Below are positions 8,045-15,900 of a stretch of DNA of 64,000 bases, one piece after another; positions within the stretch are counted from its first letter, which is position 1; every line of letters starts with the position of its first letter. The notes beneath the pieces were generated by a model, which worked only from the letters and a program-made list of their open reading frames with translations, had not been told where the DNA came from and searched no databases. Position numbers and translations under genes: made by a program. The stretch is from JAIYCX01 sp964353175 (lineage in GTDB: Bacteria; Bdellovibrionota_C; UBA2361; SZUA-149; DAOLCO01): contig CAYGUX010000001.1 in assembly GCA_964353175.1 (NCBI GenBank), positions 248,001 through 312,000 of the forward strand, read 5' to 3'.

Positions 8045-8947
8045 TTAAGCTATAGGCAACTGAATGGTAACGGTAGTTCCGGTGGATAGTGACGACTCCA
8101 ATGCAAGAGTTCCTCCCATTTCCTCGAAAGTAGTAATGCTCGTAGGAAGTCCCACTCCGAGACCACCAAACTGAACTCCGCGATCTGAAATAGAAACACC
8201 GTAGTGTTTGATTTTCTGAAGATTCTCCGCAGGTATTCCGATTCCATTATCGACTATTCTAAGTATAATGCGCCCATCAACTACTTCGGCAACAATGTTG
8301 ATAGAACTAGAATCTCTTAAACCGTAGAAAATCTTCCTTCTACCCAACTCCGAATACTTTAACGTAGAAAACAGGGCGTTCCGAATAATTTCGCCCAAAG
8401 CAGTTATAAACCTCTGGTAATCTACCTCCAAGTTAATCTCACCAATACTGATTGTAATTTTACAAACAGAATACTGCGACCGATACCTAGCTTGATCGAA
8501 TTTAATCACATTGTCAATGGTGGTTTTCAGGTCAACCCGCCTGAAGATTCCGCTTGAACTACCTTTGCTTAGAGCTTCATAGTGCTCAATATACCTCCAA
8601 ATCCTTCTTCGGATCTGGGAAATTTCAGCAATGATCTCTTGCAAACCCTCCTCACGCAAACTATCTCGATGATCTTGAAGCGGACTAAATGGATTAAAGA
8701 AGAATTTAGATTTATCCATCCATTCTCTCGCAGCCTTAATCCAATAATCATTTGAAGCTGTTTCTGCAATCTCAAATAGATCAGATGAAGCACACGACCC
8801 CAAACCATCTAAGATACGAGATTTCAAGCTACTCAAAGCTTGCACTCCATCCGCAAATACTCCTTGCACCACAAGGAAGTATTCTTCGAGCCTTGCTTTA
8901 TCTTCCGATCCTATGCAAGGAAACTCACTTCTTTTAAAACCTGACAT
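8045..8947 (-). CDS. Orphan histidine-kinase-like ATPase, no sensor or receiver domain
   Basis: 300 residues. The C-terminal third is a GHKL ATPase: N-box ALGEIIRNALFSTLKY (about 183-198), G1 box IVDNGIGIP (about 231-240), G2 region FGGLGVGLPTSITTFEEMGG (about 260-280) and a closing GTTVTIQLPIA. The N-terminal half is helical, with a weak candidate phospho-acceptor helix around YIEHYEALSKG; I could not assign a standard HisKA motif. There are no membrane helices, so it is cytoplasmic. ATG 8947 has a strong ggaggt. No response regulator is adjacent. It could be a sensor kinase fed by a partner protein, or an ATPase used in another regulatory context. Confidence 0.72.
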   Translation of the reverse strand: MSGFKRSEFPCIGSEDKARLEEYFLVVQGVFADGVQALSSLKSRILDGLGSCASSDLFEIAETASNDYWIKAAREWMDKSKFFFNPFSPLQDHRDSLREEGLQEIIAEISQIRRRIWRYIEHYEALSKGSSSGIFRRVDLKTTIDNVIKFDQARYRSQYSVCKITISIGEINLEVDYQRFITALGEIIRNALFSTLKYSELGRRKIFYGLRDSSSINIVAEVVDGRIILRIVDNGIGIPAENLQKIKHYGVSISDRGVQFGGLGVGLPTSITTFEEMGGTLALESSLSTGTTVTIQLPIA

Positions 8948-8978
8948 GTCTAACCTCCGAATAAAATAAAGATCCTTC

Positions 8979-9005
8979 CCCCTAGTAAAGCTTATCTACT
9001 AGGGG
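8979..9005 (-). terminator. Intrinsic terminator closing the rpmH-mnmE block
   Basis: Perfect 9-bp stem cccctagta / tactagggg (8979-8987 and 8997-9005), followed on the minus strand by a T-rich tract (ctttattttatt). It lies between the mnmE stop and the histidine-kinase-like gene. Confidence 0.75.
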
Positions 9006-9084
9006 AAATGATTAATGCTTCTACCCGAACAATCAACTTATAAAGCACCCAATCTCATTACCGAGCAAAAAAGTCAACAATGCA

Positions 9085-9253
9085 AGGTTTTACCCAAGTG
9101 ACCCTGATCACTCATCCCCTCTCACTGCAAGTTCCTTCAGGGCATACACACACCCTACCCCAATATACAAAAACTCCCCCTTCCCGAAACCTTTTCCCCT
9201 CCTGGTTCCCCCCTTTGTGGCATGCCTTGAGCTTGTCGAAGGGTACCCCCCCT
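9085..9253. repeat. C-rich (minus-strand G-rich) tract with a dispersed-repeat half-site
   Basis: Just downstream of mnmE the plus strand carries many C-runs (ccccctt, cccct, cccccc, cccccccc); the minus strand therefore has a dense series of G-runs. At 9225-9243 lies ccttgagcttgtcgaaggg, a sequence I recognise as very widespread in unrelated bacterial genomes, usually intergenic. Composition is unlike the surrounding A+T-rich DNA. No gene is apparent. Confidence 0.5.
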
Positions 9254-10621
9254 CTACTTCCCAATACAAAACTTAGAAAAAATCCTCCCCAAGATATCTT
9301 CCGTAGTACTAACCCCAATAATCTCACTCAAAGAATTAAGCCCAGCTCTGACTTCAAAAGCCACATATTCTGATGGAGTACTAGTATCGATAGCCCCGAT
9401 AGCTTTCTCTAATGCCTCTCTACCTTGAAAAAATGCATCTCTTTGCCTCTCAGTGGTTATCAAGGCTTGGTTTGTTTCTTTAAAATCTATCAAGTTCACA
9501 ATCTCTTGTTTTAATAGATCAATTCCTTCGCCTGTAAGGGCTGAAATATTTAACTTCTTAAACTTGGACACAAACTCTAAGTCTGTTTTAGAATTTTCAA
9601 GATCGAGTTTATTAACAAGAACGAGAGTCTTACTAGACTCTAAGTTTAATTCTTCAAACAGCTCTTTTTGAGGTTTCAAGTTGGATGTTGGATCAATGAT
9701 GAACAACACCAGATCTGAGCCCAGTATGCGCTCACGACTTTTCAGCATTCCAATCTGCTCAGGCTCATCGAGCTTTCTAGTATGATCTCCAAGTCCTGCT
9801 GTATCAATGAGCTTTACCAAGATACCATCAAGAACTATTTTCTCTTCAATATAGTCCCTCGTCGTTCCTGGAGTAGCGCTAACAATAGCTCGGTCCTCTT
9901 TTAAAAGCTGATTCATTAAGCTAGACTTCCCCGCATTCGGCACACCTGAAAGCGTAACCGCAATACCATCCCGAAATAACTTACCAGTAGAATAAGAATC
10001 TATATATTTATTAAAAGTTAAGATACATTCACCTAAGGAAGCTTTCCAAGCTTCGCTAGTGTCCGGATTAATATCCTCATCTGGGAAATCTATATAAGCT
10101 TCAATCTCCGCTAAAGCATTTCTCAATGGCTCTCCAATATCATCCACAACCCCTGAGAGTTTTCCCTCCAGCTGACTTCTAGCCACTCTTGCTTGTGCAT
10201 CACTCTCACTAGCAATTAAATCTGCTACTGCTTCAGCTTGCAAAAGATCTAGCTTCCCATTTTCATAAGCTCTCCGAGTAAACTCCCCAGGGCCTGCTGG
10301 CACAACTCCCAAAGAGTATAAAAATCTTAAAAATTCTTTAGTAATATACGGAGATGCGTGGAGGGAGATCTCCAGAGTATCCTCTCCAGTATAGGAGTCA
10401 GGCCCGCTAAAATAGGTGGCGAGGGCATAATCAAGAACTCCCTCAGAAGCAAACACAGGCGTATAGACCTGATAACGTGGATTTAAAATTATTTTTTGAG
10501 AATACTTACAGACCTTAGCAATAAACTCTTTAACTTCAGATCCCGACAAACGAACTATCGCTACTGCCCCCAAACCTTGAGGCGTTGAGAGGGCAGCAAT
10601 AGTCGAGTTAAAATTATACAA
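9254..10621 (-). CDS. mnmE: tRNA-modification GTPase MnmE (TrmE)
   Basis: 455 residues, the usual length. MnmE with MnmG installs the (carboxymethyl)aminomethyl group on wobble U34 of several tRNAs. The N-terminal formyl-THF-binding domain starts STIAALSTPQGLGAVAIVRLSG. The inserted G domain has GVPNAGKSSLMN (G1), a TPGTTRDY loop, DTAGL (G3) and VNKLDLENS (G4). The C-terminus ends in the diagnostic FCIGK. The start appears to be TTG at 10621, one base after the yidC stop and without a ribosome site, suggesting translational coupling. It is the last gene of the rpmH-rnpA-yidD-yidC-mnmE block, a gene order conserved across bacteria. Confidence 0.97.
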   Translation of the reverse strand: MYNFNSTIAALSTPQGLGAVAIVRLSGSEVKEFIAKVCKYSQKIILNPRYQVYTPVFASEGVLDYALATYFSGPDSYTGEDTLEISLHASPYITKEFLRFLYSLGVVPAGPGEFTRRAYENGKLDLLQAEAVADLIASESDAQARVARSQLEGKLSGVVDDIGEPLRNALAEIEAYIDFPDEDINPDTSEAWKASLGECILTFNKYIDSYSTGKLFRDGIAVTLSGVPNAGKSSLMNQLLKEDRAIVSATPGTTRDYIEEKIVLDGILVKLIDTAGLGDHTRKLDEPEQIGMLKSRERILGSDLVLFIIDPTSNLKPQKELFEELNLESSKTLVLVNKLDLENSKTDLEFVSKFKKLNISALTGEGIDLLKQEIVNLIDFKETNQALITTERQRDAFFQGREALEKAIGAIDTSTPSEYVAFEVRAGLNSLSEIIGVSTTEDILGRIFSKFCIGK

Positions 10622-10622
10622 A

Positions 10623-12428
10623 CTAAGTCAGTGTAAATATGTATGCTAATATGAATACAGATAGAGCCACGATAGCAGTGATCTTAAACCCAGACTTTCC
10701 GGATCGATCATTATAATGCATACCTTGTTGTTGCCCAATTGAAATCAAGTTGTTAGTCAACCAATATACAGCCAAGCCTGCTGGGAAATTTCTAAACATA
10801 AAAAACATAAATACAGGCATTATCATCATGATTTTTTTCTGTTGAGGATCCATCGTACTTGGAGTTACCCACTGCTGAACAAGCATACTTAAAGTAAATA
10901 ATACCACCAACATTGGAACAGCAATCCCACCGATCATTAATGCATCGGGAGAAGATAAATCATGAACCCAACCACCAAAGTCAGCATGACGTAATTCTAC
11001 CGCCAAACTTAAAGCAGAATACAATCCAATAAAAACAGGCATTTGAATCACAACAGGCAAACAACCACCTAAAGGATTCACTCCTTTCTTTTTATAAAGC
11101 TCCATTAAAGCAGCTTGCTGTTGTTGTTTATCCTTTATATTTTCCTTAATCTTATCGAGCTCTGGCTTCAATGCTTGCATGGCCTTCATTTGCTTAAACT
11201 GAGAAGTGTTTAGCTTATATAATATTAGTTTTACAACAATTGTAAGTAACACAATTGCGAGGCCATAATTTCCTACTAACTTATAAAAAACATTCAACAA
11301 AGAAAGTAAAGGTCCAGAAATTATGCCTGTCTTTCCTAAATCAAGAAGTCGTCTTAACTCATGTCCAATGTCATTTAATAGAGTATAACTCTTAGGGCCA
11401 GAAAATATCTTAATGGACAACTCACTGAAAGATTCCCCTCCAAGCTCCATAAAGGAGTTACCCTCTTCTCGCTCAATTCGAGCGGTAGTGAATCCACTAG
11501 GAGCACTACTGAGTAACGCTGTTGCAAAATACTTATCTCCAACAGCAACCCACTTAGATCCACTTAGATCTTTAATAGAAGTAGGCTTATTCATATCAGC
11601 AAAAGACAATCTTTTACTTGATTCGCCATTATAAGAAACGAAACCTTTAAAGTTATAAGGATCAAGTAAGGTTGCATCACCCTTCAGAACTTCATTCGTC
11701 CAATAAAAACGAATTGGCTCTGTACTCGCAGGAGTATTCACATCCAAATCAAATAGATAGGAATCCTTATGAAAAGTAAAAATCTTTACAACCTCCTGAC
11801 CAGAGGCAAGTTCTGTTCTTAACTTTAAAGTAACAGAAGGAAGCGCATCGTTTAATGTTATTACTTTATTATTTTGATTTGCAAGATCAACTCCAGCCAC
11901 AGTCTCAATAGGCTTATATATACTAGCTAAATCACTCTCTGAACCAATGCTTACTCCAGCTGGATACTCATAAGCACCATCACTAACAATCATTTCATAC
12001 AGATGCTCATCATGAGCAAAATCTTTCTTAAAGTTATCTAAAGCAATCGACAGTACTCTCCCCCCCATAAGAGAAACTTCAATATGAGCCAATCCGGTAT
12101 CGATCTTATATACACCGTGATCTCTAATTTCAGTATTTTCTAACAAGGGAGCAACTGGCTGACTAGCTACCCTATTAGTACTTCCAGACTTATTGCTACT
12201 GGAACCAAGTGTTGAAGACTTAATTGTTCCCACCTGTGTCGGGCCAGTACTATTACCGTCGGACTCAAGTTCTGAGTTAGTACTTCCAGCATCTGCCGAA
12301 ATATTTGTAGCATTACTAGGGATATTCCCCTTTAAATAAGGTGTTAGAACCTTCTCTATATATATGAAGCCTAGGAAAAATATTATTAAAAACGCTAATG
12401 ATCGTCTCTGATTATCTTTAGAACTCAT
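10623..12428 (-). CDS. yidC: Membrane protein insertase YidC
   Basis: 601 residues. The N-terminal membrane anchor (RRSLAFLIIFFLGFIYIEKVL), a low-complexity Ser/Asn-rich linker and a large periplasmic beta-rich domain (about 90-370) mark the Gram-negative form. The conserved insertase core follows: NYGLAIVLLTIVVKLILYKL, the cytoplasmic coiled hairpin (KQMKAMQALKPELDKIKENI), NPLGGCLPVVIQMPVFIGLY, and the final helices including PAGLAVYWLTNNLISIGQQQ. It inserts inner-membrane proteins alone or with Sec. It is one base from yidD on one side and one base from mnmE on the other, so it is part of a tight operon. Confidence 0.97.
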   Translation of the reverse strand: MSSKDNQRRSLAFLIIFFLGFIYIEKVLTPYLKGNIPSNATNISADAGSTNSELESDGNSTGPTQVGTIKSSTLGSSSNKSGSTNRVASQPVAPLLENTEIRDHGVYKIDTGLAHIEVSLMGGRVLSIALDNFKKDFAHDEHLYEMIVSDGAYEYPAGVSIGSESDLASIYKPIETVAGVDLANQNNKVITLNDALPSVTLKLRTELASGQEVVKIFTFHKDSYLFDLDVNTPASTEPIRFYWTNEVLKGDATLLDPYNFKGFVSYNGESSKRLSFADMNKPTSIKDLSGSKWVAVGDKYFATALLSSAPSGFTTARIEREEGNSFMELGGESFSELSIKIFSGPKSYTLLNDIGHELRRLLDLGKTGIISGPLLSLLNVFYKLVGNYGLAIVLLTIVVKLILYKLNTSQFKQMKAMQALKPELDKIKENIKDKQQQQAALMELYKKKGVNPLGGCLPVVIQMPVFIGLYSALSLAVELRHADFGGWVHDLSSPDALMIGGIAVPMLVVLFTLSMLVQQWVTPSTMDPQQKKIMMIMPVFMFFMFRNFPAGLAVYWLTNNLISIGQQQGMHYNDRSGKSGFKITAIVALSVFILAYIFTLT

Positions 12429-12429
12429 T

Positions 12430-12663
12430 TTACTTATTATTGTTGTTATTCTCTGGTACGAAGTCTAAACCACCCTTACACAAAGGATGACAACGACTAA
12501 CTCTTTTGACACTTAAATATCCACCTTTCCACACGCCATGCACTTTAACAGCATCTAACATATATTCACTACAAGATGGGTAGAACCTGCACCTCTCACC
12601 TAAAATGGGAAAACTAACAAGCTTCCAAACAAAGGTTAAACATCTAAGTAGTGAAAAAATCAT
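12430..12663 (-). CDS. yidD: Membrane protein insertion efficiency factor YidD
   Basis: 77 residues. It has the family hallmark CRFYPSCSEYMLDAVKVHGVWKGG and SRCHPLCKGGLDFVPE, with the conserved cysteines and the HP(F/L)xxGGxDxVP ending. YidD is a small amphipathic inner-membrane-associated protein thought to help YidC. The C-terminus is an odd run of five asparagines encoded by AAT/AAC repeats, probably a harmless microsatellite extension. ATG 12663; stop one base before the yidC start. Confidence 0.95.
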   Translation of the reverse strand: MIFSLLRCLTFVWKLVSFPILGERCRFYPSCSEYMLDAVKVHGVWKGGYLSVKRVSRCHPLCKGGLDFVPENNNNNK

Positions 12664-12829
12664 GGAGATTCAAATCTGCATAAACTGGGGCTGGGCAAAC
12701 GCTATATAAAATATATCCAATCTCTACTATCATTGCCCCCCTAGTGCGTCAAAGCTCAGTTAATACTAAGCGAACACTAAGTAACCCTAACTAAGGGCGA
12801 TTATCTAACTACATCAAGAAGCCGACAGC

Positions 12830-13327
12830 TCACACTATCTCCAGCTTTCTCAATGCCACATCAAACTCCTCAGACAACTCAGCATGAGTTCGATCTACTC
12901 CGCCAAGTAATAAAATTACAACCAAGTCCCCTCTCTTCTTTAAATCTGAGTATCTTGTCCTATAAATCTCCCTTACTAATCTCTTAGTTTTATTCCTCCT
13001 AACGGCTCTCTTATGAACCTTGGTAGTAATAGTAATGCCAAGTCGATGATCTTCCACAGAAGAATCCACCCTATATTGAGCTTTTAAAAAACAAAAAAGC
13101 ATTGAACGCGTCTTAAACTTGCGTCCTCTACTTTGAATTTCTATAAATGATTTTCTTTGCTTAACTCGCTTCTCAGGACCGAAGCTTAAATCTAGAATAC
13201 CCTCTTCGCGACCTCTTTTATCATCATTAAGTTTAGGTATTGCGCTTTGGGCAAGACTTGAAATTGGCGTGTCGCCTGCTTGAGTAGATTTCTTAGTCGT
13301 ACTTTTTATTATTTTAGGTCGCAACAT
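12830..13327 (-). CDS. rnpA: Ribonuclease P protein component, with an unusual N-terminal extension
   Basis: Subunit that binds the RNase P RNA during maturation of tRNA 5' ends. The C-terminal about 115 residues fit the family: FGPEKRVKQRKSF (opening), HRLGITITTKVHKRAVRRNKTKRLVREIYR (RNR-type RNA-binding signature) and GDLVVILLLGG. From ATG 13327 the product is 165 residues, about 45 longer than usual, because of a Ser/Thr/Lys-rich leader rich in polar residues. A shorter internal start is possible, but no methionine occurs until after the conserved core begins, so the extension is probably real unless a GTG or TTG is used. The gap of about 166 bp before yidD has no visible gene. Confidence 0.93.
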   Translation of the reverse strand: MLRPKIIKSTTKKSTQAGDTPISSLAQSAIPKLNDDKRGREEGILDLSFGPEKRVKQRKSFIEIQSRGRKFKTRSMLFCFLKAQYRVDSSVEDHRLGITITTKVHKRAVRRNKTKRLVREIYRTRYSDLKKRGDLVVILLLGGVDRTHAELSEEFDVALRKLEIV

Positions 13328-13407
13328 AAGGGCAAGGTAAAACTACCCTTTTATGTACACACTGTTGTATATAAATATAAAATAGACAAAAGCTCGTGGC
13401 CTATATT

Positions 13408-13569
13408 TTAGGCTACAGCACCTTTTCTTGGAACTTGAACTGCAAGACGGTGTCTTCCCTTAGCTCTTCTTCTGCTAAGTACGGATTGACCATTCTTAGT
13501 TTTCATTCTAGCTCTAAAGCCGTGAGTTCTAAGTCTACTTATATTACTTGGTTGGAATGTTCTTTTCAT
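13408..13569 (-). CDS. rpmH: 50S ribosomal protein L34
   Basis: Hand translation of the minus strand gives 53 residues beginning MKRTFQPSNISRLRTHGFRA and continuing with RMKTKNGQSVLSRRRAKGRH, the unmistakable L34 sequence. It is longer than the typical 44-46 residues by a short tail (RLAVQVPRKGAVA). The start ATG is at 13569 and TAA at 13408-13410. No Shine-Dalgarno sequence is visible; instead a ctggc/gccag hairpin (13572-13588) sits right before the start. It heads the block leading into rnpA. Confidence 0.97.
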   Translation of the reverse strand: MKRTFQPSNISRLRTHGFRARMKTKNGQSVLSRRRAKGRHRLAVQVPRKGAVA

Positions 13570-13571
13570 AG

Positions 13572-13588
13572 CTGGCGAGTTTTGCCAG
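13572..13588 (-). promoter_or_regulatory. Hairpin directly upstream of the rpmH start
   Basis: 5-bp stem ctggc / gccag with a 7-nt loop, 2 bp from the rpmH ATG, occupying the position where a ribosome-binding site would lie. It may tune L34 translation, or be the terminal part of a leader. Confidence 0.35.
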
Positions 13589-13819
13589 TTTTAGGAAGAA
13601 AGGTCAAGCAAACGAATGCATTTTTTTTCTGAACTTACACACAGGTTACCAACAGGCTTGAACACATTTTAAAGTACGCACATAAGTGACTAAAATACAT
13701 ACACTATTTAGTTTTACAGCATTATAAATATGAGTAAATATTCACCACTTATCAACACCTTGAGGTATTTACCCACTTTATTCCCATCAAAGTACCGAAG
13801 TTTCTACTCTTAGGGTATG

Positions 13820-14005
13820 GATTTTAAGTCTATTTCGTCGTAATATCTCCGCTTGAGCCTGATATGCCTATGGCACATTTAAGGATACGTCTCCCATATC
13901 ATTGAGAGTGGGGTCCGTTTGCCTTATCCTCAAAGATAAATGAGGATCTTTTTGCTCGAGAGAAAAGAGGTCGCCTACAGTAATTTATTTAGAAATTAAC
14001 TTAGT
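13820..14005 (+). ncRNA. ssrS: 6S RNA (RNA polymerase sigma70-holoenzyme regulator)
   Basis: The order of conserved elements matches 6S RNA of Escherichia coli as I know it: tgagcctgatat (13854-13865), a variable central hairpin (gcctatggcacatttaagg), tctccc, then ggtccgt (13914-13920) and gcctta (13921-13926). A downstream hairpin (atcctca/tgaggat, 13926-13947) corresponds to the small 3' hairpin of the E. coli RNA. The ends pair as a closing stem: taagt..atttc (13825-13836) with gaaat..actta (13992-14003). The resulting length, about 185 nt, is the expected size. 6S RNA imitates an open promoter and sequesters RNA polymerase in stationary phase. The exact ends are estimates. A covariance-model search would settle it. 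Confidence 0.85.
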
Positions 14006-14045
14006 GCGGCAAGGCAAAGTTATTAAAATATTATTGATTTCTAAA

Positions 14046-15434
14046 GTGACCATAACTTCAAATACAGTGAACTCTTCCTCTAACAGTAACGATAGCCTAA
14101 AGAAACTTGTTTCAGATAAAACTCTATCTGACTATCGTCTTAAACTTGGAGAGAATGAATACATGCCCATCATGCAAGGCGGTATGGGTGTTGATATTTC
14201 AAGCTCTGCTCTTGCATTAGCGGTTGCTAGACTTGGGGGCATTGGACACATTTCAGATGCACTTGCTCCTTACTTATCTGATAGAAAATTTCGAACTAAA
14301 TTTCAAAGCGAAAAACAAAAACGTTTTTCTCAATATTCAGACTCACTAGATAAAAGTGAAGTTAAATGGGATTTCGAATCCACATACAAAGGTGGACTAA
14401 ATCACGTTAGATCTACAATGGATGCTAAAAAAGGCTCCGGTGGAGTTTTTGTAAATGTGATGGAAAAACTCACAATGGGTAACCCCCTAGAGACTATTCG
14501 TGCAAGAGTGAAAGCCTGCATGGATGGTGGGGCAGATGGAATTACCTTATCTGCTGGACTTCATACCAATACTCTTAAACAGATCGAAGATCTATCTCGC
14601 TTTAGAGATATGAAAATCGGTATTATCGTTTCCTCAAGTCGTGCATTAAGAATCTTCCTAAGAAGTGCTTCAAGAGTAAAAAGACTACCTGACTTTATTG
14701 TAGTAGAAGGTCCCCTAGCTGGTGGGCACTTAGGATTTGGTCTTGATTGGGCGAACTACTCGCTTCACGAAATTCTAATTGATGTAATAAACTATCTTAA
14801 AGCTGAGAACTTGGAGATTCCTGTTATTCCTGCTGGAGGGATTTTCACTGGAAGCGATGCTGTAGAATTCATGAACATCGGAGCAAGCGCAATTCAAGTT
14901 GCAACTAGATTCACAATCACTCAAGAGTGTGGACTACCAGCCAACGTAAAACAAATTTACGCTGGTGCCAAGGAAGAAGATATCGAAGTAAATACTTCAA
15001 GCCCAACTGGCTATCCAATGAGGATGTTATCAAATAGTCCAAGTTTATTCTCAAACGTAAAACCAAATTGCGAGGCACTTGGTTATATTTTAGATAAAGA
15101 CGGCGGATGCCAATACCATGAAGCTTGGGATAATTCTCCACTAGATGAAAAAGGCAAAAAAATGCCTATCAAAGAAAAAATGTGTATTTGTTACCACTTC
15201 ATGAAGTTCAATACTTACACATGTGGATATAACGCCTACAAACTGAAAGATACAACTACGAAGTTAGCTAATGGACAATACTTAATCCCAGCGGCAGAAC
15301 ATGTTGTAAAAGATTACCTATACAGTAAAAACCACGAGATCCTTCTACCAAAAGCGCCACAAGCTGAAATCATCCCTGTTAAAATACACAGAGAGAAGGA
15401 AGAAAAAGATAAAATTGCGATTGCTGGGGCCTAG
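14046..15434 (+). CDS. Nitronate-monooxygenase-like flavin TIM-barrel protein (NPD family)
   Basis: The conserved part starts YMPIMQGGMGVDISSSALAL, then VARLGGIGHIS, GGVFVNVM, ADGITLSAGL, DFIVVEGPLAGGHLGF (with the family's catalytic/FMN-proximal GGH), PVIPAGGIFTG and ASAIQVATRFTITQE. These are the FMN-binding motifs of 2-nitropropane dioxygenase/nitronate monooxygenase and the related enoyl reductases. A cysteine-containing C-terminal extension (MCICYHFMKFNTYTCGYNAYK) is less usual. The longest frame begins at 14004 inside the 6S RNA, so I prefer GTG 14046; no clear ribosome site decides it. Likely cytoplasmic flavoprotein; the substrate is unknown. Confidence 0.8.
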   Translation: MTITSNTVNSSSNSNDSLKKLVSDKTLSDYRLKLGENEYMPIMQGGMGVDISSSALALAVARLGGIGHISDALAPYLSDRKFRTKFQSEKQKRFSQYSDSLDKSEVKWDFESTYKGGLNHVRSTMDAKKGSGGVFVNVMEKLTMGNPLETIRARVKACMDGGADGITLSAGLHTNTLKQIEDLSRFRDMKIGIIVSSSRALRIFLRSASRVKRLPDFIVVEGPLAGGHLGFGLDWANYSLHEILIDVINYLKAENLEIPVIPAGGIFTGSDAVEFMNIGASAIQVATRFTITQECGLPANVKQIYAGAKEEDIEVNTSSPTGYPMRMLSNSPSLFSNVKPNCEALGYILDKDGGCQYHEAWDNSPLDEKGKKMPIKEKMCICYHFMKFNTYTCGYNAYKLKDTTTKLANGQYLIPAAEHVVKDYLYSKNHEILLPKAPQAEIIPVKIHREKEEKDKIAIAGA

Positions 15435-15494
15435 ATTTCACACCAAAATAAATCTGAATTTCACAACTCGTCTGAACACCTCCTCAAGTAAAAA

Positions 15495-15526
15495 TAGGGG
15501 CCGGTGAGGATTTCACTAGCCCCCTA
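15495..15526 (-). terminator. Terminator between convergent genes (mainly minus strand)
   Basis: Imperfect stem taggggccggtga / tcactagcccccta; the minus-strand transcript then meets a tttttac run. It terminates the small membrane-protein gene at 15547 and may also act on the nitronate-monooxygenase-like gene. Confidence 0.7.
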
Positions 15527-15546
15527 TCAACTTCCTTTAAAGAGTC

Positions 15547-15900
15547 TTATTTCGCCCGCCAACTATCGAGACGGTATTTGCCCAGCTCATCAAGATGCAG
15601 AAAAAAGCTATCTCCTTCCTTGACCTTGACCGCTTGTTCCTCCCGAAGAAGCACTACAACGCGCTTCTCAGGATGGCTAATCGATCTAACCACAGCCACC
15701 TTCCGAGGGTTCGGTAATGAGCTTCCATCATCTTTAACCTGCTCCACCTGTACCCCCTCTCCGTAGAATTCCATTAGATCCATTTCTTTAGGATCGTAAC
15801 AAATGTTAAGGAGGACAATCGACGAAAAAAATAACACCACAAAACATATTCCGGCTGTCATTTCTCTCTGATTAGTACCAGTTGATCCCTCTTCAAGCAC
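15547..15900 (-). CDS. Small single-pass membrane protein, unknown function
   Basis: 117 residues from GTG 15900, which has a good aaggag site. One membrane helix near the N-terminus (AGICFVVLFFSSIVLLNI) is followed by a soluble about 80-residue tail that looks like a small beta-barrel-type module (RKVAVVRSISHPEKRVVVLLREEQAVKVKEGD). Base composition is higher in G+C than the surroundings, close to that of the isomerase-like and beta-propeller genes, suggesting recent arrival. No recognised family. Confidence 0.6.
   Translation of the reverse strand: MLEEGSTGTNQREMTAGICFVVLFFSSIVLLNICYDPKEMDLMEFYGEGVQVEQVKDDGSSLPNPRKVAVVRSISHPEKRVVVLLREEQAVKVKEGDSFFLHLDELGKYRLDSWRAK

Noticed and set aside
9080..9373. 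Plus-strand open frame overlapping the mnmE 3' end
   Set aside because: Low-complexity product from C-runs, and antisense to a conserved gene.
12430..12450. AAT-type microsatellite at the yidD 3' end as a phase-variation tract
   Set aside because: Trinucleotide units at the end of the frame would only change the number of asparagines and not switch the gene off.
13396..13632. Plus-strand 78-codon frame opposite rpmH
   Set aside because: Antisense shadow of the L34 gene.
13630..13820. Possible replication origin beside rpmH (sequences such as ttatcaaca resembling DnaA boxes)
   Set aside because: Only one near-match, no cluster of boxes, and neither dnaA nor mnmG in the window. Proximity to rpmH alone is not enough.
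14004..14045. Start of the nitronate-monooxygenase-like protein at 14004
   Set aside because: These codons fall in the 3' closing stem of the 6S RNA, and there is no ribosome site. A later start is more plausible.
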